Positions 5,612-12,735 of a stretch of DNA of 14,815 nt are shown here, piece by piece (within the stretch, counting starts at the first letter, position 1; each line of letters starts with the position of its first letter). The notes below the pieces were generated by a model. That model did not search any database, was not told the origin of the DNA, and was given only the letters and a program-made list of their open reading frames with translations. The position numbers and the translations under genes are program-made. Location of the stretch: NCBI GenBank assembly GCA_947491175.1, contig CANLIF010000018.1:1-14815 (forward strand), in the 5' to 3' direction. This DNA is from Actinomycetota bacterium. GTDB taxonomy: Bacteria; Actinomycetota; Actinomycetes; S36-B12; UBA5976.

Positions 5612-6169
5612 CTATTCGCTGGCGAGATCCTTAAGTTCTTGACCTGATACTCGGTGTACGGTCCACTCGTCCATGGCCTTAGCGCCCATAGCTCGATAGA
5701 CCTCGATTGCTGGTTGATTCCAATCCAGAACCCACCATTGAAACCGGGAGTAATCATTTTCAATACAAACCTGGGCAAGTCTTTTCATTAGCGCTTTACC
5801 CATACCCTGGCCACGGTATTGCGGACGAACATAAAGGTCCTCAAGATAAACCCCATGCGAGCCATCCCAAGTGCTGTAATTCAAAAACCAGATTGCCATC
5901 CCAGCAAGTTGATCTGAATCTTCAGGGTCTTCGACTACAAAGGCATAAAGCGCAGGTTGTCCATGCGGGGTATTTGCAATGCCCGATGATTCAATACTGT
6001 CATGTTGATCGAATTCTGGAGACGAAAAATCGCGACCGAACAATGCCTTCATCAGGTTTTGTTCAATCGCGATTACTTCTTCTGGAGCTTTTTCGTACTC
6101 GGCTAACTCGTTAATCATTTGGTGCATTTGGGCTACATCTTCAGGCGTTGCCTCGCGCACCAAAATCAT
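5612..6169 (-). CDS. GNAT family N-acetyltransferase, diamine/spermidine acetyltransferase-like
   Basis: 185 residues. The acetyl-CoA binding motif A is LYVRPQYRGQGMGKAL (112-127), preceded by the strand HGVYLED (105-111) and followed by WVLDWNQPAIEVYRAMGA (146-163), whose Tyr158 is in the place of the usual general acid. The N terminus VREATPEDVAQMHQMINELAEYEK and the NYSTWDG segment (97-103) are features of the SAT1/SAT2-like branch that acetylates polyamines or thialysine-type amines. The substrate in this organism is inferred only. It begins 11 bases after the sodN stop with no separate promoter evident, so it is likely co-transcribed with Ni-SOD. Nothing looks truncated. Confidence 0.88.
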   Translation of the reverse strand: MILVREATPEDVAQMHQMINELAEYEKAPEEVIAIEQNLMKALFGRDFSSPEFDQHDSIESSGIANTPHGQPALYAFVVEDPEDSDQLAGMAIWFLNYSTWDGSHGVYLEDLYVRPQYRGQGMGKALMKRLAQVCIENDYSRFQWWVLDWNQPAIEVYRAMGAKAMDEWTVHRVSGQELKDLASE

Positions 6170-6180
6170 GAGTTAGGTTT

Positions 6181-6573
6181 TTACTTCTTTGAGTCGGCGA
6201 AGATTGCAGCGATTTCGTCGATCTTTGCGATCAAGTTATCGGCAACTGCAACGTCGTTGGTTCCCTTGGTGCCACCAGCGCCAGCAAGCTTTGTTGCTTC
6301 GTTGAATAGTTCATTTAGGTTTGGGTACTTCTCAAAATGTGGTGCCTTGAAGTAGTCAGTCCATAGAACCCAAAGGTGTTCTTTCACTTGGTGTGAACGG
6401 TCTTCTTTGATAGCTACCGCGCGTGCCTTGAAGTCAGCATCATCTGATGCGTGGTACTTCTCCATGCAGGCCTTTACTGAAAGTGCTTCGATACGAGCTT
6501 GGGCTGGATCGTAGATGCCACAAGGTAGATCGCAGTGAGCGTTCACTGTGATGGTTGATGCGAAAAGCTTCAT
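6181..6573 (-). CDS. sodN: Nickel superoxide dismutase
   Basis: Ni-SOD converts superoxide to hydrogen peroxide and oxygen; the mature protein is a cytoplasmic hexamer. The 130-residue precursor has a 12-residue leader and then the nickel hook HCDLPCGIYDP: His13, Cys14 and Cys18 become His1, Cys2 and Cys6 after cleavage, giving a mature chain of about 118 residues, the normal size. The leader is not a Sec or Tat signal but the short propeptide removed by SodX, encoded divergently 90 bases away. GGAGG lies at 6578-6582 upstream of the ATG, so this gene has a conventional leader. GNAT acetyltransferase follows in the same direction. Use of nickel rather than Fe/Mn SOD is common in planktonic actinobacteria and cyanobacteria. 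Confidence 0.97.
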   Translation of the reverse strand: MKLFASTITVNAHCDLPCGIYDPAQARIEALSVKACMEKYHASDDADFKARAVAIKEDRSHQVKEHLWVLWTDYFKAPHFEKYPNLNELFNEATKLAGAGGTKGTNDVAVADNLIAKIDEIAAIFADSKK

Positions 6574-6590
6574 ATTTCCTCCGAAGTTTG

Positions 6591-6612
6591 GGCGGATACC
6601 CGCCTATGTCAA
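6591..6612 (-). promoter_or_regulatory. sodN upstream elements: TTGACA and a GC-rich hairpin
   Basis: Minus-strand TTGACA (6607-6612) is a perfect -35 hexamer, and directly downstream is an inverted repeat, GGCGG (6591-6595), loop ATAC, CCGCC (6600-6604). The -10 expected 17 bases after TTGACA is poor (AAACTT) and would put the start at the ribosome-binding site, so the hexamer may be coincidental. TAATCT overlaps just upstream as an alternative -10, in which case the hairpin is in the leader of the mRNA. It does not look like the TTGCAA repeats bound by the nickel regulator Nur. Confidence 0.3.
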
Positions 6613-6663
6613 GATTACTGCCGTGGGTTCGGGCCTGCAGATTAGGGCTGGAACAATGGGGAA

Positions 6664-6966
6664 ATGCGCTATCGAATAGCAGTAGTTTCAGGGTTAAGCA
6701 TGATTCCAACGCTTGCCCCAGGTGAGCGAGTTCTGGTTCGAAATGATGGACCAATCGTCCTTGGTGACATTGTGGTCTTTAAACACGAATTTCAATTTGA
6801 TGTGAAGCGAGTTTTGCGAATTGAATCTGATGGCATTTTTGTCCAAGGCGATAATTACCTGGTCAGTGACTATTCAATAACTTATGGCTTGATTCCATAT
6901 CACGCCGTGTTGGGCACGGTAACTTATCGAATTTGGCCTAAGCCAGGACACATTAAGCAGGTATAA
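6664..6966 (+). CDS. sodX: Nickel-type superoxide dismutase maturation protease (S26 signal-peptidase-like)
   Basis: SodX removes the N-terminal propeptide of SodN so that the nickel hook can form. The 100-residue protein has the S26 serine protease core: GLSMIPTL with catalytic Ser12, the general-base lysine at K48 in DVKRVLRI, and the box GDNYLVSDYSITYG (62-75) corresponding to the GDN...D/S region of signal peptidases. There is no transmembrane anchor, which fits a cytoplasmic substrate and distinguishes it from LepB. It is divergent from sodN, the usual pairing. Its last 14 bases overlap the end of the heliorhodopsin gene. The hexamer AACAAT six bases before the ATG is one mismatch from the leaderless pattern; GGGGA just upstream is a poor Shine-Dalgarno. 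Confidence 0.93.
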   Translation: MRYRIAVVSGLSMIPTLAPGERVLVRNDGPIVLGDIVVFKHEFQFDVKRVLRIESDGIFVQGDNYLVSDYSITYGLIPYHAVLGTVTYRIWPKPGHIKQV

Positions 6967-7714
6967 GAGTGTTGGCAAAGATCTGCCAAGCCAATAGTGA
7001 CTTTGCAACCAAACTCAACACGATATAGATGCGTTCGCCATGCAAGTAGTTACTCCACTTGCCTTGAGCTTTGTATTGCTTGTATTGCACCCAAGCGAAT
7101 GAATTAAACAACAAAAAAATTGTCGCGATGATTCCGTAAACAAAGGCAGGTGCACTTTCAGTTGACGGGTTGCCTGGCGAAATTACATAGATTGCCACGG
7201 CCAACCAAGGAACCATTCCAGTGATGCAGCCAAATATGAATGGAACCCAGCCACCGTTTCCTGGCTGTTCATACTTTTCTTGTAACCAGCCAAAAAGAAT
7301 CATGGAAGCATTTACGCCAAAGATTGCAACAAGTGCAGTGATGTCTGCGATGCCTGTGATTTGAGCAATCAAAACGATCATTACTGATGAGCTGATTGAA
7401 TACTCGACCCAACGGAAGTAATTACGCTTTTCCTCTAAACCTTTGCCGTATCGCCCAAAGAATTGTGGGCTCGCGACTATGAAATGAGCTAACGCAGACA
7501 AACCTAGGAACAGTGCAACACCAAGTGCCAATGGAGTCTCGAACACGATTATTGGTTCGGAGTAAATAGTTCCTGGCGGACCAGCCATGTAAGTTGCGGT
7601 TACCGGAAGGCTGAAATCTGTCGAGAGTGCCAGGACTGCAGTCATCTGCAGCAAGTGCACAACGCCGGCAATTAAGTTGAATCTGCGAAGACTTGGAATC
7701 GTTAGTTTGCTCAT
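6953..7714 (-). CDS. Heliorhodopsin (48C12-like)
   Basis: Seven-helix retinal protein of 253 residues, matching the 48C12 heliorhodopsin closely by eye along its length. Heliorhodopsins sit inverted in the membrane relative to type-1 rhodopsins, have slow photocycles and do not pump ions; their role is unsettled. The Schiff-base lysine is K238 in SLVAKS and the counterion is E104 in RWVEYS, a constant offset of three from K241 and E107 of 48C12. Cavity residues H20, H77 and S234 are also kept. Hydrophobic helices lie at about 13-31, 55-80, 104-120, 122-144, 157-178, 188-211 and 227-250. TACTCT six bases before the ATG suggests a leaderless mRNA. No retinal-synthesis gene is in the window. It converges with and overlaps sodX. 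Confidence 0.97.
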   Translation of the reverse strand: MSKLTIPSLRRFNLIAGVVHLLQMTAVLALSTDFSLPVTATYMAGPPGTIYSEPIIVFETPLALGVALFLGLSALAHFIVASPQFFGRYGKGLEEKRNYFRWVEYSISSSVMIVLIAQITGIADITALVAIFGVNASMILFGWLQEKYEQPGNGGWVPFIFGCITGMVPWLAVAIYVISPGNPSTESAPAFVYGIIATIFLLFNSFAWVQYKQYKAQGKWSNYLHGERIYIVLSLVAKSLLAWQIFANTLIPA

Positions 7715-7720
7715 AACTCA

Positions 7721-7726
7721 AGAGTA
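7721..7726 (-). promoter_or_regulatory. Candidate -10 element of heliorhodopsin (leaderless)
   Basis: Minus-strand TACTCT followed by six bases (TGAGTT) and the ATG. TTGATT stands 15 bases upstream as a weak -35. A second possible promoter farther up is TTGCTC (7769-7774) with TAAGTT (7746-7751) at a 17-base spacing, which would give a short leader. Confidence 0.45.
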
Positions 7727-7786
7727 CTTAGCGCTAATGAGAATCAACTTATTTAAAGCCTTGAATTCGAGCAAGAAAGCAACAAT

Positions 7787-8749
7787 TTAAGGAACTAGGA
7801 CAAGTTTTCCTTGAATTTCGCCTTGCTCCATAAGTTCGTAACCTTGCCTTGCATCTTCGAGTGCAAATACCTGTTGAATGTGTGGGCGCACTCCAGTGTC
7901 GCCGAGGAACTTAAGCAAGCTTTCGAACTCAGCCCGGGTTCCCATAGTCGATCCAACTACTTCAAGTTGCAAGAAAAACAACCGATTCAAATCGGCTGGG
8001 GGATTAGCGCCACTGGTAGCGCCGCAAATTACAATTCTTCCGCCAGGGCGCAGACTTCGCATGGAATGGGACCAAGTTGCTTCGCCAACACTTTCCATAA
8101 CTGCATCAACTTTGCCAGGCAGGCGCGCACCAGACTCGAAGACTTCGCTGGCACCAATGGACTTTGCATATTCGCGTTTGGCTTCATCGCGCGAGGTAAC
8201 CCAAGTTACAAAACCAGCAGCACTCGCAAGTTGAATTAATGCCGTCGCAACACCACCACCTGCGCCTTGAATCAGTACGGTGTCACCTTTTTGTAGTCCA
8301 GATTTTGTGAATAGCATTCGGTAGGCAGTTAGCCAGGCGGTAGGAAGGCAAGCAGCTTCTTTGAAGGTTAGAAAATCAGGTTTTGGAATCACGTTGTAAG
8401 CCGGGACCGTAACGAACTCGGCATGGGTTCCATCATGAACTTCACTTAACAAGGAACGCTTGGGATCTAGGGTCTCATCACCTTTGGACGGATCACCAAG
8501 TACCGCATGCACAATTACAGGTGTGCCATCATCTAACGTGCCAGCAGCGTCAGAGCCAAGAACGATTGGTAAATTTTCTGGAGCAGTTGCCACGCCGCGC
8601 AAAGTCCAAACATCATGGTGATTGATCGCTGCAGCCTTGACAGCAACCCGGACCCAGCCATCAGCGATTACTGGATCTGGATGTTCACAAATTGAAAATC
8701 CTTCGAAGGGGTTTTCTTGATTCCCACTGATTGCAACAACGGCGCGCAT
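7787..8749 (-). CDS. MDR-superfamily NAD(P)H-dependent oxidoreductase (quinone oxidoreductase-like)
   Basis: 320 residues of the medium-chain dehydrogenase/reductase fold. The N-terminal GroES-like domain shows INHHDVWTLRG (42-52) and GSDAAG (65-70), where zinc enzymes have GHE; the structural four-cysteine lobe is absent too, so this is a zinc-free quinone-oxidoreductase or enoyl-reductase type member. The Rossmann domain has the nucleotide motif GAGGGVATALIQLA (162-175). The C terminus GEIQGKLVLVP is typical of the family. Natural substrate is unknown. Its ATG overlaps the stop of the preceding small gene by one base (TAATG), so it is translationally coupled as the last gene after kgd and the DUF6104-type gene. 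Confidence 0.88.
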   Translation of the reverse strand: MRAVVAISGNQENPFEGFSICEHPDPVIADGWVRVAVKAAAINHHDVWTLRGVATAPENLPIVLGSDAAGTLDDGTPVIVHAVLGDPSKGDETLDPKRSLLSEVHDGTHAEFVTVPAYNVIPKPDFLTFKEAACLPTAWLTAYRMLFTKSGLQKGDTVLIQGAGGGVATALIQLASAAGFVTWVTSRDEAKREYAKSIGASEVFESGARLPGKVDAVMESVGEATWSHSMRSLRPGGRIVICGATSGANPPADLNRLFFLQLEVVGSTMGTRAEFESLLKFLGDTGVRPHIQQVFALEDARQGYELMEQGEIQGKLVLVP

Positions 8750-8928
8750 TAGACATTTTCCTCATCATCAAGACGAGCTAGCCAGGTTGCTAGTCGCTCA
8801 GTTGGTACTTCAAAGTCGGGAAAAGTGTCAACAAATTCCCGCATATGTTCTGCCAGCCACTCGAACGTTACTTCTTCTTGGCCGCGTCGCTTTTCTAGTT
8901 CTTCAATACCTCGGTCAGTAAAGTACAT
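8749..8928 (-). CDS. Small DUF6104-type protein
   Basis: 59-residue acidic protein beginning MYFTDRGIEELEKRRG, with EEVTFEWLAEHMREFVD in the middle and PTERLATWLARLDDE near the C terminus. I recognise this as the short conserved actinobacterial family labelled DUF6104; its function is unknown. It looks fully helical, with no Cys, no membrane segment and no secretion signal. GGAAGGA lies upstream of the ATG at a suitable distance. It starts 24 bases after the kgd stop, and its own stop overlaps the next start by one base, so it is in one operon with kgd. Linkage to kgd suggests a role connected with 2-oxoglutarate dehydrogenase, but this is only inference. Confidence 0.86.
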   Translation of the reverse strand: MYFTDRGIEELEKRRGQEEVTFEWLAEHMREFVDTFPDFEVPTERLATWLARLDDEENV

Positions 8929-8952
8929 TGTGAATCCTTCCGAGTCCTTCGA

Positions 8953-11900
8953 TTAACTAAAAGCCTGTGCAACAAGTGCTTGTTGCTCTAGCTCACTGCG
9001 ATGGTGTGATCCAACAGCAGGGGAGCTTGAAGCTGGGCGCGAAATACCAGTAATCGCTCGGTTAATAACAGCGGGCAAGTTCATGGCCATGAAACTCCAG
9101 GCACCTTGATTCGCTGGTTCTTCTTGCACCCATCGAACACTAGTTAAGTTTTGGTAGCGCGCAAGTTCTGGCGGCAAGGTAATTGAAGGCAACGGATACA
9201 ACCGCTCCAGGCGAACGATTGCCACATCCTTACGACCTTGCTTTTCACGCTCAGCAGCCAGGTCGTAATAGACCTTTCCACTGCAAAGTAGAACTGAAGT
9301 CACATCATCTGGATTCACCGTGGTGTCGCCAATGATTGCCTTGAAGGTTCCTTCGGTGAAGTCGCTAACTTTTGAAGTTGCAAACTTTGCTCGCAACAAT
9401 GATTTTGGCGTCATAACAACCAGCGGTCGCGTGAGTTTTGACTTTACTTGCCAGCGCAACAAATGGAAGAAACTTGCTGGCGTTGTTGGCATTGCAACAG
9501 TGATGTTGTCTTGCGCGCATTGCTGCAAGAATCGCTCAACTCGTGCTGAAGAGTGATCTGGACCCTGGCCTTCGTAGCCGTGTGGCAAGAGTAAAACCAC
9601 ACTGCTCTTTTGGGCCCACTTTTGCTCACCGGTTGTGATGTATTCATCGATTATGGTTTGCGCACCGTTAGCAAAGTCACCAAACTGTGCTTCCCAAATC
9701 GTTAAGGCTTCGGGACGAATAACTGAATATCCATATTCAAATCCCATGGCTGCGTACTCACTTAAAAGTGAGTCATAAACATCTAGTTTGGCACCAGGCT
9801 CGTAGCAAGTCTTTAGTGGCTTGTACTGCCATCCAGTCTTCTTGTCCACGATTACGGCGTGGCGATGACCAAATGTGCCGCGGCGACTATCTTCACCGAC
9901 CAAACGAACTACATTTCCTTCGGTTAGTAAAGAACCAAGTGCAAGAGCTTCACCCATACCCCAATCAATTGCATCATTTGCAACCATGGCAGCCCGGCGA
10001 GCTAGTTGTGGCGCCAAGCGTGGGTGGACGGTAAATCCTTCTGGCATGTTGGTCTGACTTGCTACTACGCGGTCAACTACCTCGCGAGTGATTGAGGTAG
10101 CAACTTCCCACGTCGGAGTTTGCGGGGCCAGAGTTTGCTGACCGTGCGAAATAACTTCAGAGGCAGAAGAGTTAAAGTGCTCAGCATTTTCACTCTTGGT
10201 TGCTTGGAAAACGCCTTCAAGTTCGTCCTGGTAGTGCTTAAGCGCTTCTTCAGCTTCTTCCAGCGTGATGTCACCACGACCAACTAGGGCTTCGGTGTAT
10301 ATCTTGCGCACCGAGCGCTTCTGATCAATGATTTCGTACATCAATGGCTGAGTTAATGAAGGGTCATCAGCTTCATTGTGACCTCGACGTCGGTAGCACA
10401 CTAAATCAATCACGACATCTTTGTGGAATTCTTGTTGGAACTCATAAGCCAATTGCGCAACGCGCACTACAGCTTCAGGATCGTCACCATTCACATGGAA
10501 TATCGGCGCCTGAATCATGCGAGCTACGTCAGTTGAATAAACACTGGTTCTGGCGTAGCGCGGCGAAGTTGTAAATCCAACCTGGTTATTAACCACGAGA
10601 TGAATCGTGCCACCAACACGGTATGCCTGTAGTTGACTCATTTGTAGTGATTCTGCAACTACACCCTGACCTGCAAAAGCAGCATCGCCATGTATTAACA
10701 ATGGCAATACTGAATACTTGTCTTTACCATCAACCTGACTCTGAGCGATTATGTCTTGCTTCGCTCGAACGATTCCACCGAGCACCGGATTTACTGCCTC
10801 TAGATGAGATGGGTTAGCTGCTAGATAGACATTAACTTCTTCACCTGCGGCAGCTTTGTAAGTTCCCTTAGTGCCCAGGTGATACTTAACATCGCCTGAA
10901 CCTTGCACAGATTCTTCACCGTAGTGACCTTCAAACTCACTGAAAATGCGGCCATAGCTCTTACCTGCGATGTTCGCAAGGACATTAAGGCGGCCACGAT
11001 GCGGCATACCGATGCAAACTTCATCAAGTTGCGCTTTTGCAGCTTCGATCAGAATCTGATCGACGAATGGAATGGCGCTCTCGCCACCTTCGAGACTAAA
11101 GCGTTTTTGCCCAACATATTTTGTATGCAGGAAACTCTCGAATGCTTCGGCTTCATTTAGTTTGCGTAAAATTCGAAGTTGTTCTTCTCGGTCAATTTTG
11201 TCTTGTTTGCGCTCAAGTCGATCCTGAATCCACTTACGTTGTTCTGGATCTTGAATGTGCATGTATTCGATACCCACTGTGCGGCAGTATGCGTCGCGTA
11301 AAGTTCCGAGAATATCGCGAAGTTTAGCGAATTGCTGACCGCCGAATCCACCAGTGGCAAACTCTCGATCCAAATCCCAAAGCGTCATACCGTGATTTGC
11401 GATGTCTAAGTCTGGGTGAGACCTTTGATGATATTCCAGCGGATCAATATCAGCTAATAAATGTCCGCGAACTCGGAATGCATGAATCATTTCTTGTACG
11501 CGAGCGGTCTTATCTAAATCTGAATCATGTGAAGTTGCTAGATCCTGGGCCCAACGAATTGGTTCATAAGGAATCTGCAAGGCGCGGAAAATGTCATCGT
11601 AGAAACCACCTTCACCAAGAAGTAATTGATGCACTCGACGCAAGAAGTCACCAGATTGCGCGCCTTGAATTACGCGGTGATCGTAAGTGCTAGTGAAAGT
11701 CATAATTTTGCTAACAGCATTCTTGGTCAATGCATCTTCTGATGCACCTTGCCATTCAGCTGGATAATCCATTGCGCCAACGCCAACAATGAGACCTTGC
11801 CCCGGCATCAGTCGAGGTACGGAGTGCACTGTGCCAATGGTCCCTGGATTAGTCAGACTTGCAGTAGTTCCCTGGAAATCCTCAACTGTTAGTTTTCCAG

Positions 11901-12636
11901 ATCGCGCCTTGCGGATCACATCTTCGTAAGCTGACCAGAAAGCCGCAAAGTCCATAGTGTCTGCGGACTTAATGCAAGGAACCAGTAGTTGGCGACTCCC
12001 ATCTTCTTTAGCCAAGTCAATCGCAAGTCCTAGACCTACTTGTTGATGGCGAGCAATCGCTGGTTTGTCTTCAGTGGTCGTGTACGAAACATTCATGTCT
12101 GGCAGTTCGCGAAGTGCGCGAACTATCGCAAAACCGACAATGTGAGTGAAACTAACTTTTCCACCACGACCGCGTGCCAAGTGATTGTTAATTACAATTC
12201 GGTTATCAACCATCAACTTTGCTGGAACCGCGCGCACTGAAGTAGCAGTTGGAATTTCTAAACTTGCTTCCATGTTTGTTACCACGCGAGCTGAGGTACC
12301 TTTAAGTTTTTCGATGACGTCCTCTGCAGGTGCAGGTTTTGCACTTGACTCAGCCGGCGCGGGTGCCTTAGTGGCTGTTGCAGTAACTACCGGAGTGGAA
12401 GGTGTTGAAGATGTTGAAGGCGTTGGCGTGACTGCAGGCTGTGAGGCTGCAGCGGGAGTGACTGAGGGTGTGGATTTAGTCGCGGAAGCATGAGGGGAAT
12501 ATTCGCTAGGAGAGTAGTCAGCAAAAAATTCCCACCAAGCTGGGTCAACGGATTGTTTATCCTCAAGGAACTGTTGGTACAACTCATCGACGAGCCAATC
12601 GTTGGCTCCAAATGGACTATTGGCTGGTCCGGACAC
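8953..12636 (-). CDS. kgd: Multifunctional 2-oxoglutarate dehydrogenase E1 / decarboxylase with fused E2 catalytic domain (Kgd/OdhA)
   Basis: 1227 residues, the length of mycobacterial Kgd (about 1,230). It decarboxylates 2-oxoglutarate with thiamine diphosphate and feeds the succinyl group to the dehydrogenase complex of the TCA cycle. Order: E1-type N-terminal segment (about 1-45, DWLVDELYQQFLEDK), a low-complexity Pro/Ala/Ser/Thr linker (about 50-105), an E2-like succinyltransferase domain (about 107-345, ending TYDHRVIQGAQSGDF, with H320), then the E1 body. ThDP and active-site motifs are MPHRGRL (544-550), GDAAFAGQGVVAE (650-662), GDDP (717-720), NQVGFTT (684-690) and RRRGHNEADDPS (749-760). 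No lipoyl domain is present, so a separate lipoylated E2 and Lpd must exist elsewhere. The start is GTG with AAGGAAGG nine bases upstream. First gene of an operon with the DUF6104-type and MDR genes. Confidence 0.97.
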   Translation of the reverse strand: MSGPANSPFGANDWLVDELYQQFLEDKQSVDPAWWEFFADYSPSEYSPHASATKSTPSVTPAAASQPAVTPTPSTSSTPSTPVVTATATKAPAPAESSAKPAPAEDVIEKLKGTSARVVTNMEASLEIPTATSVRAVPAKLMVDNRIVINNHLARGRGGKVSFTHIVGFAIVRALRELPDMNVSYTTTEDKPAIARHQQVGLGLAIDLAKEDGSRQLLVPCIKSADTMDFAAFWSAYEDVIRKARSGKLTVEDFQGTTASLTNPGTIGTVHSVPRLMPGQGLIVGVGAMDYPAEWQGASEDALTKNAVSKIMTFTSTYDHRVIQGAQSGDFLRRVHQLLLGEGGFYDDIFRALQIPYEPIRWAQDLATSHDSDLDKTARVQEMIHAFRVRGHLLADIDPLEYHQRSHPDLDIANHGMTLWDLDREFATGGFGGQQFAKLRDILGTLRDAYCRTVGIEYMHIQDPEQRKWIQDRLERKQDKIDREEQLRILRKLNEAEAFESFLHTKYVGQKRFSLEGGESAIPFVDQILIEAAKAQLDEVCIGMPHRGRLNVLANIAGKSYGRIFSEFEGHYGEESVQGSGDVKYHLGTKGTYKAAAGEEVNVYLAANPSHLEAVNPVLGGIVRAKQDIIAQSQVDGKDKYSVLPLLIHGDAAFAGQGVVAESLQMSQLQAYRVGGTIHLVVNNQVGFTTSPRYARTSVYSTDVARMIQAPIFHVNGDDPEAVVRVAQLAYEFQQEFHKDVVIDLVCYRRRGHNEADDPSLTQPLMYEIIDQKRSVRKIYTEALVGRGDITLEEAEEALKHYQDELEGVFQATKSENAEHFNSSASEVISHGQQTLAPQTPTWEVATSITREVVDRVVASQTNMPEGFTVHPRLAPQLARRAAMVANDAIDWGMGEALALGSLLTEGNVVRLVGEDSRRGTFGHRHAVIVDKKTGWQYKPLKTCYEPGAKLDVYDSLLSEYAAMGFEYGYSVIRPEALTIWEAQFGDFANGAQTIIDEYITTGEQKWAQKSSVVLLLPHGYEGQGPDHSSARVERFLQQCAQDNITVAMPTTPASFFHLLRWQVKSKLTRPLVVMTPKSLLRAKFATSKVSDFTEGTFKAIIGDTTVNPDDVTSVLLCSGKVYYDLAAEREKQGRKDVAIVRLERLYPLPSITLPPELARYQNLTSVRWVQEEPANQGAWSFMAMNLPAVINRAITGISRPASSSPAVGSHHRSELEQQALVAQAFS

Positions 12637-12669
12637 GGCTTGGGGCCTTCCTTGTTGATCTACAGGTTA

Positions 12670-12699
12670 AGCGTATCGCCCATCTGGCAAGGGCTTCAA
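12670..12699 (-). promoter_or_regulatory. Candidate kgd promoter
   Basis: Minus-strand TTGAAG (12694-12699), an 18-base spacer and TACGCT (12670-12675) resemble a housekeeping actinobacterial promoter. The predicted start of transcription is about 25-30 bases before the GTG, leaving room for the AAGGAAGG ribosome-binding site. It shares the 99-base gap with the start of the divergent SDR gene. Confidence 0.4.
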
Positions 12700-12735
12700 C
12701 GTGCATAAGCATTGGTACTAAGGCAGGCTTGAGAC

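Noticed and set aside
5707..6114. 135-codon open frame on the plus strand within the GNAT gene
   Set aside because: Antisense shadow of a conserved acetyltransferase; composition is unlike a real protein.
6664..6966. General signal peptidase I (LepB)
   Set aside because: Only 100 residues, no membrane anchor, and paired with sodN, so SodX fits better.
6953..7714. Proton-pumping actinorhodopsin
   Set aside because: The protein follows heliorhodopsin throughout, with counterion E104 in WVEYS and K238 in SLVAK, and lacks type-1 proton-pump motifs.
7811..8239. 142-codon open frame on the plus strand within the MDR oxidoreductase gene
   Set aside because: It is antisense to a fully conserved MDR enzyme, has no recognisable domain and no start signal.
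7787..8749. Zinc-dependent alcohol dehydrogenase
   Set aside because: The GHE motif and the structural four-cysteine lobe are missing, so the enzyme is a zinc-free MDR member.
12185..12493. Long open frame on the plus strand opposite the N-terminal linker of kgd
   Set aside because: Its Val/Gly/Ala-rich product mirrors the low-complexity Pro/Ala/Thr linker codons of kgd; it has no motif and no promoter or ribosome-binding site.
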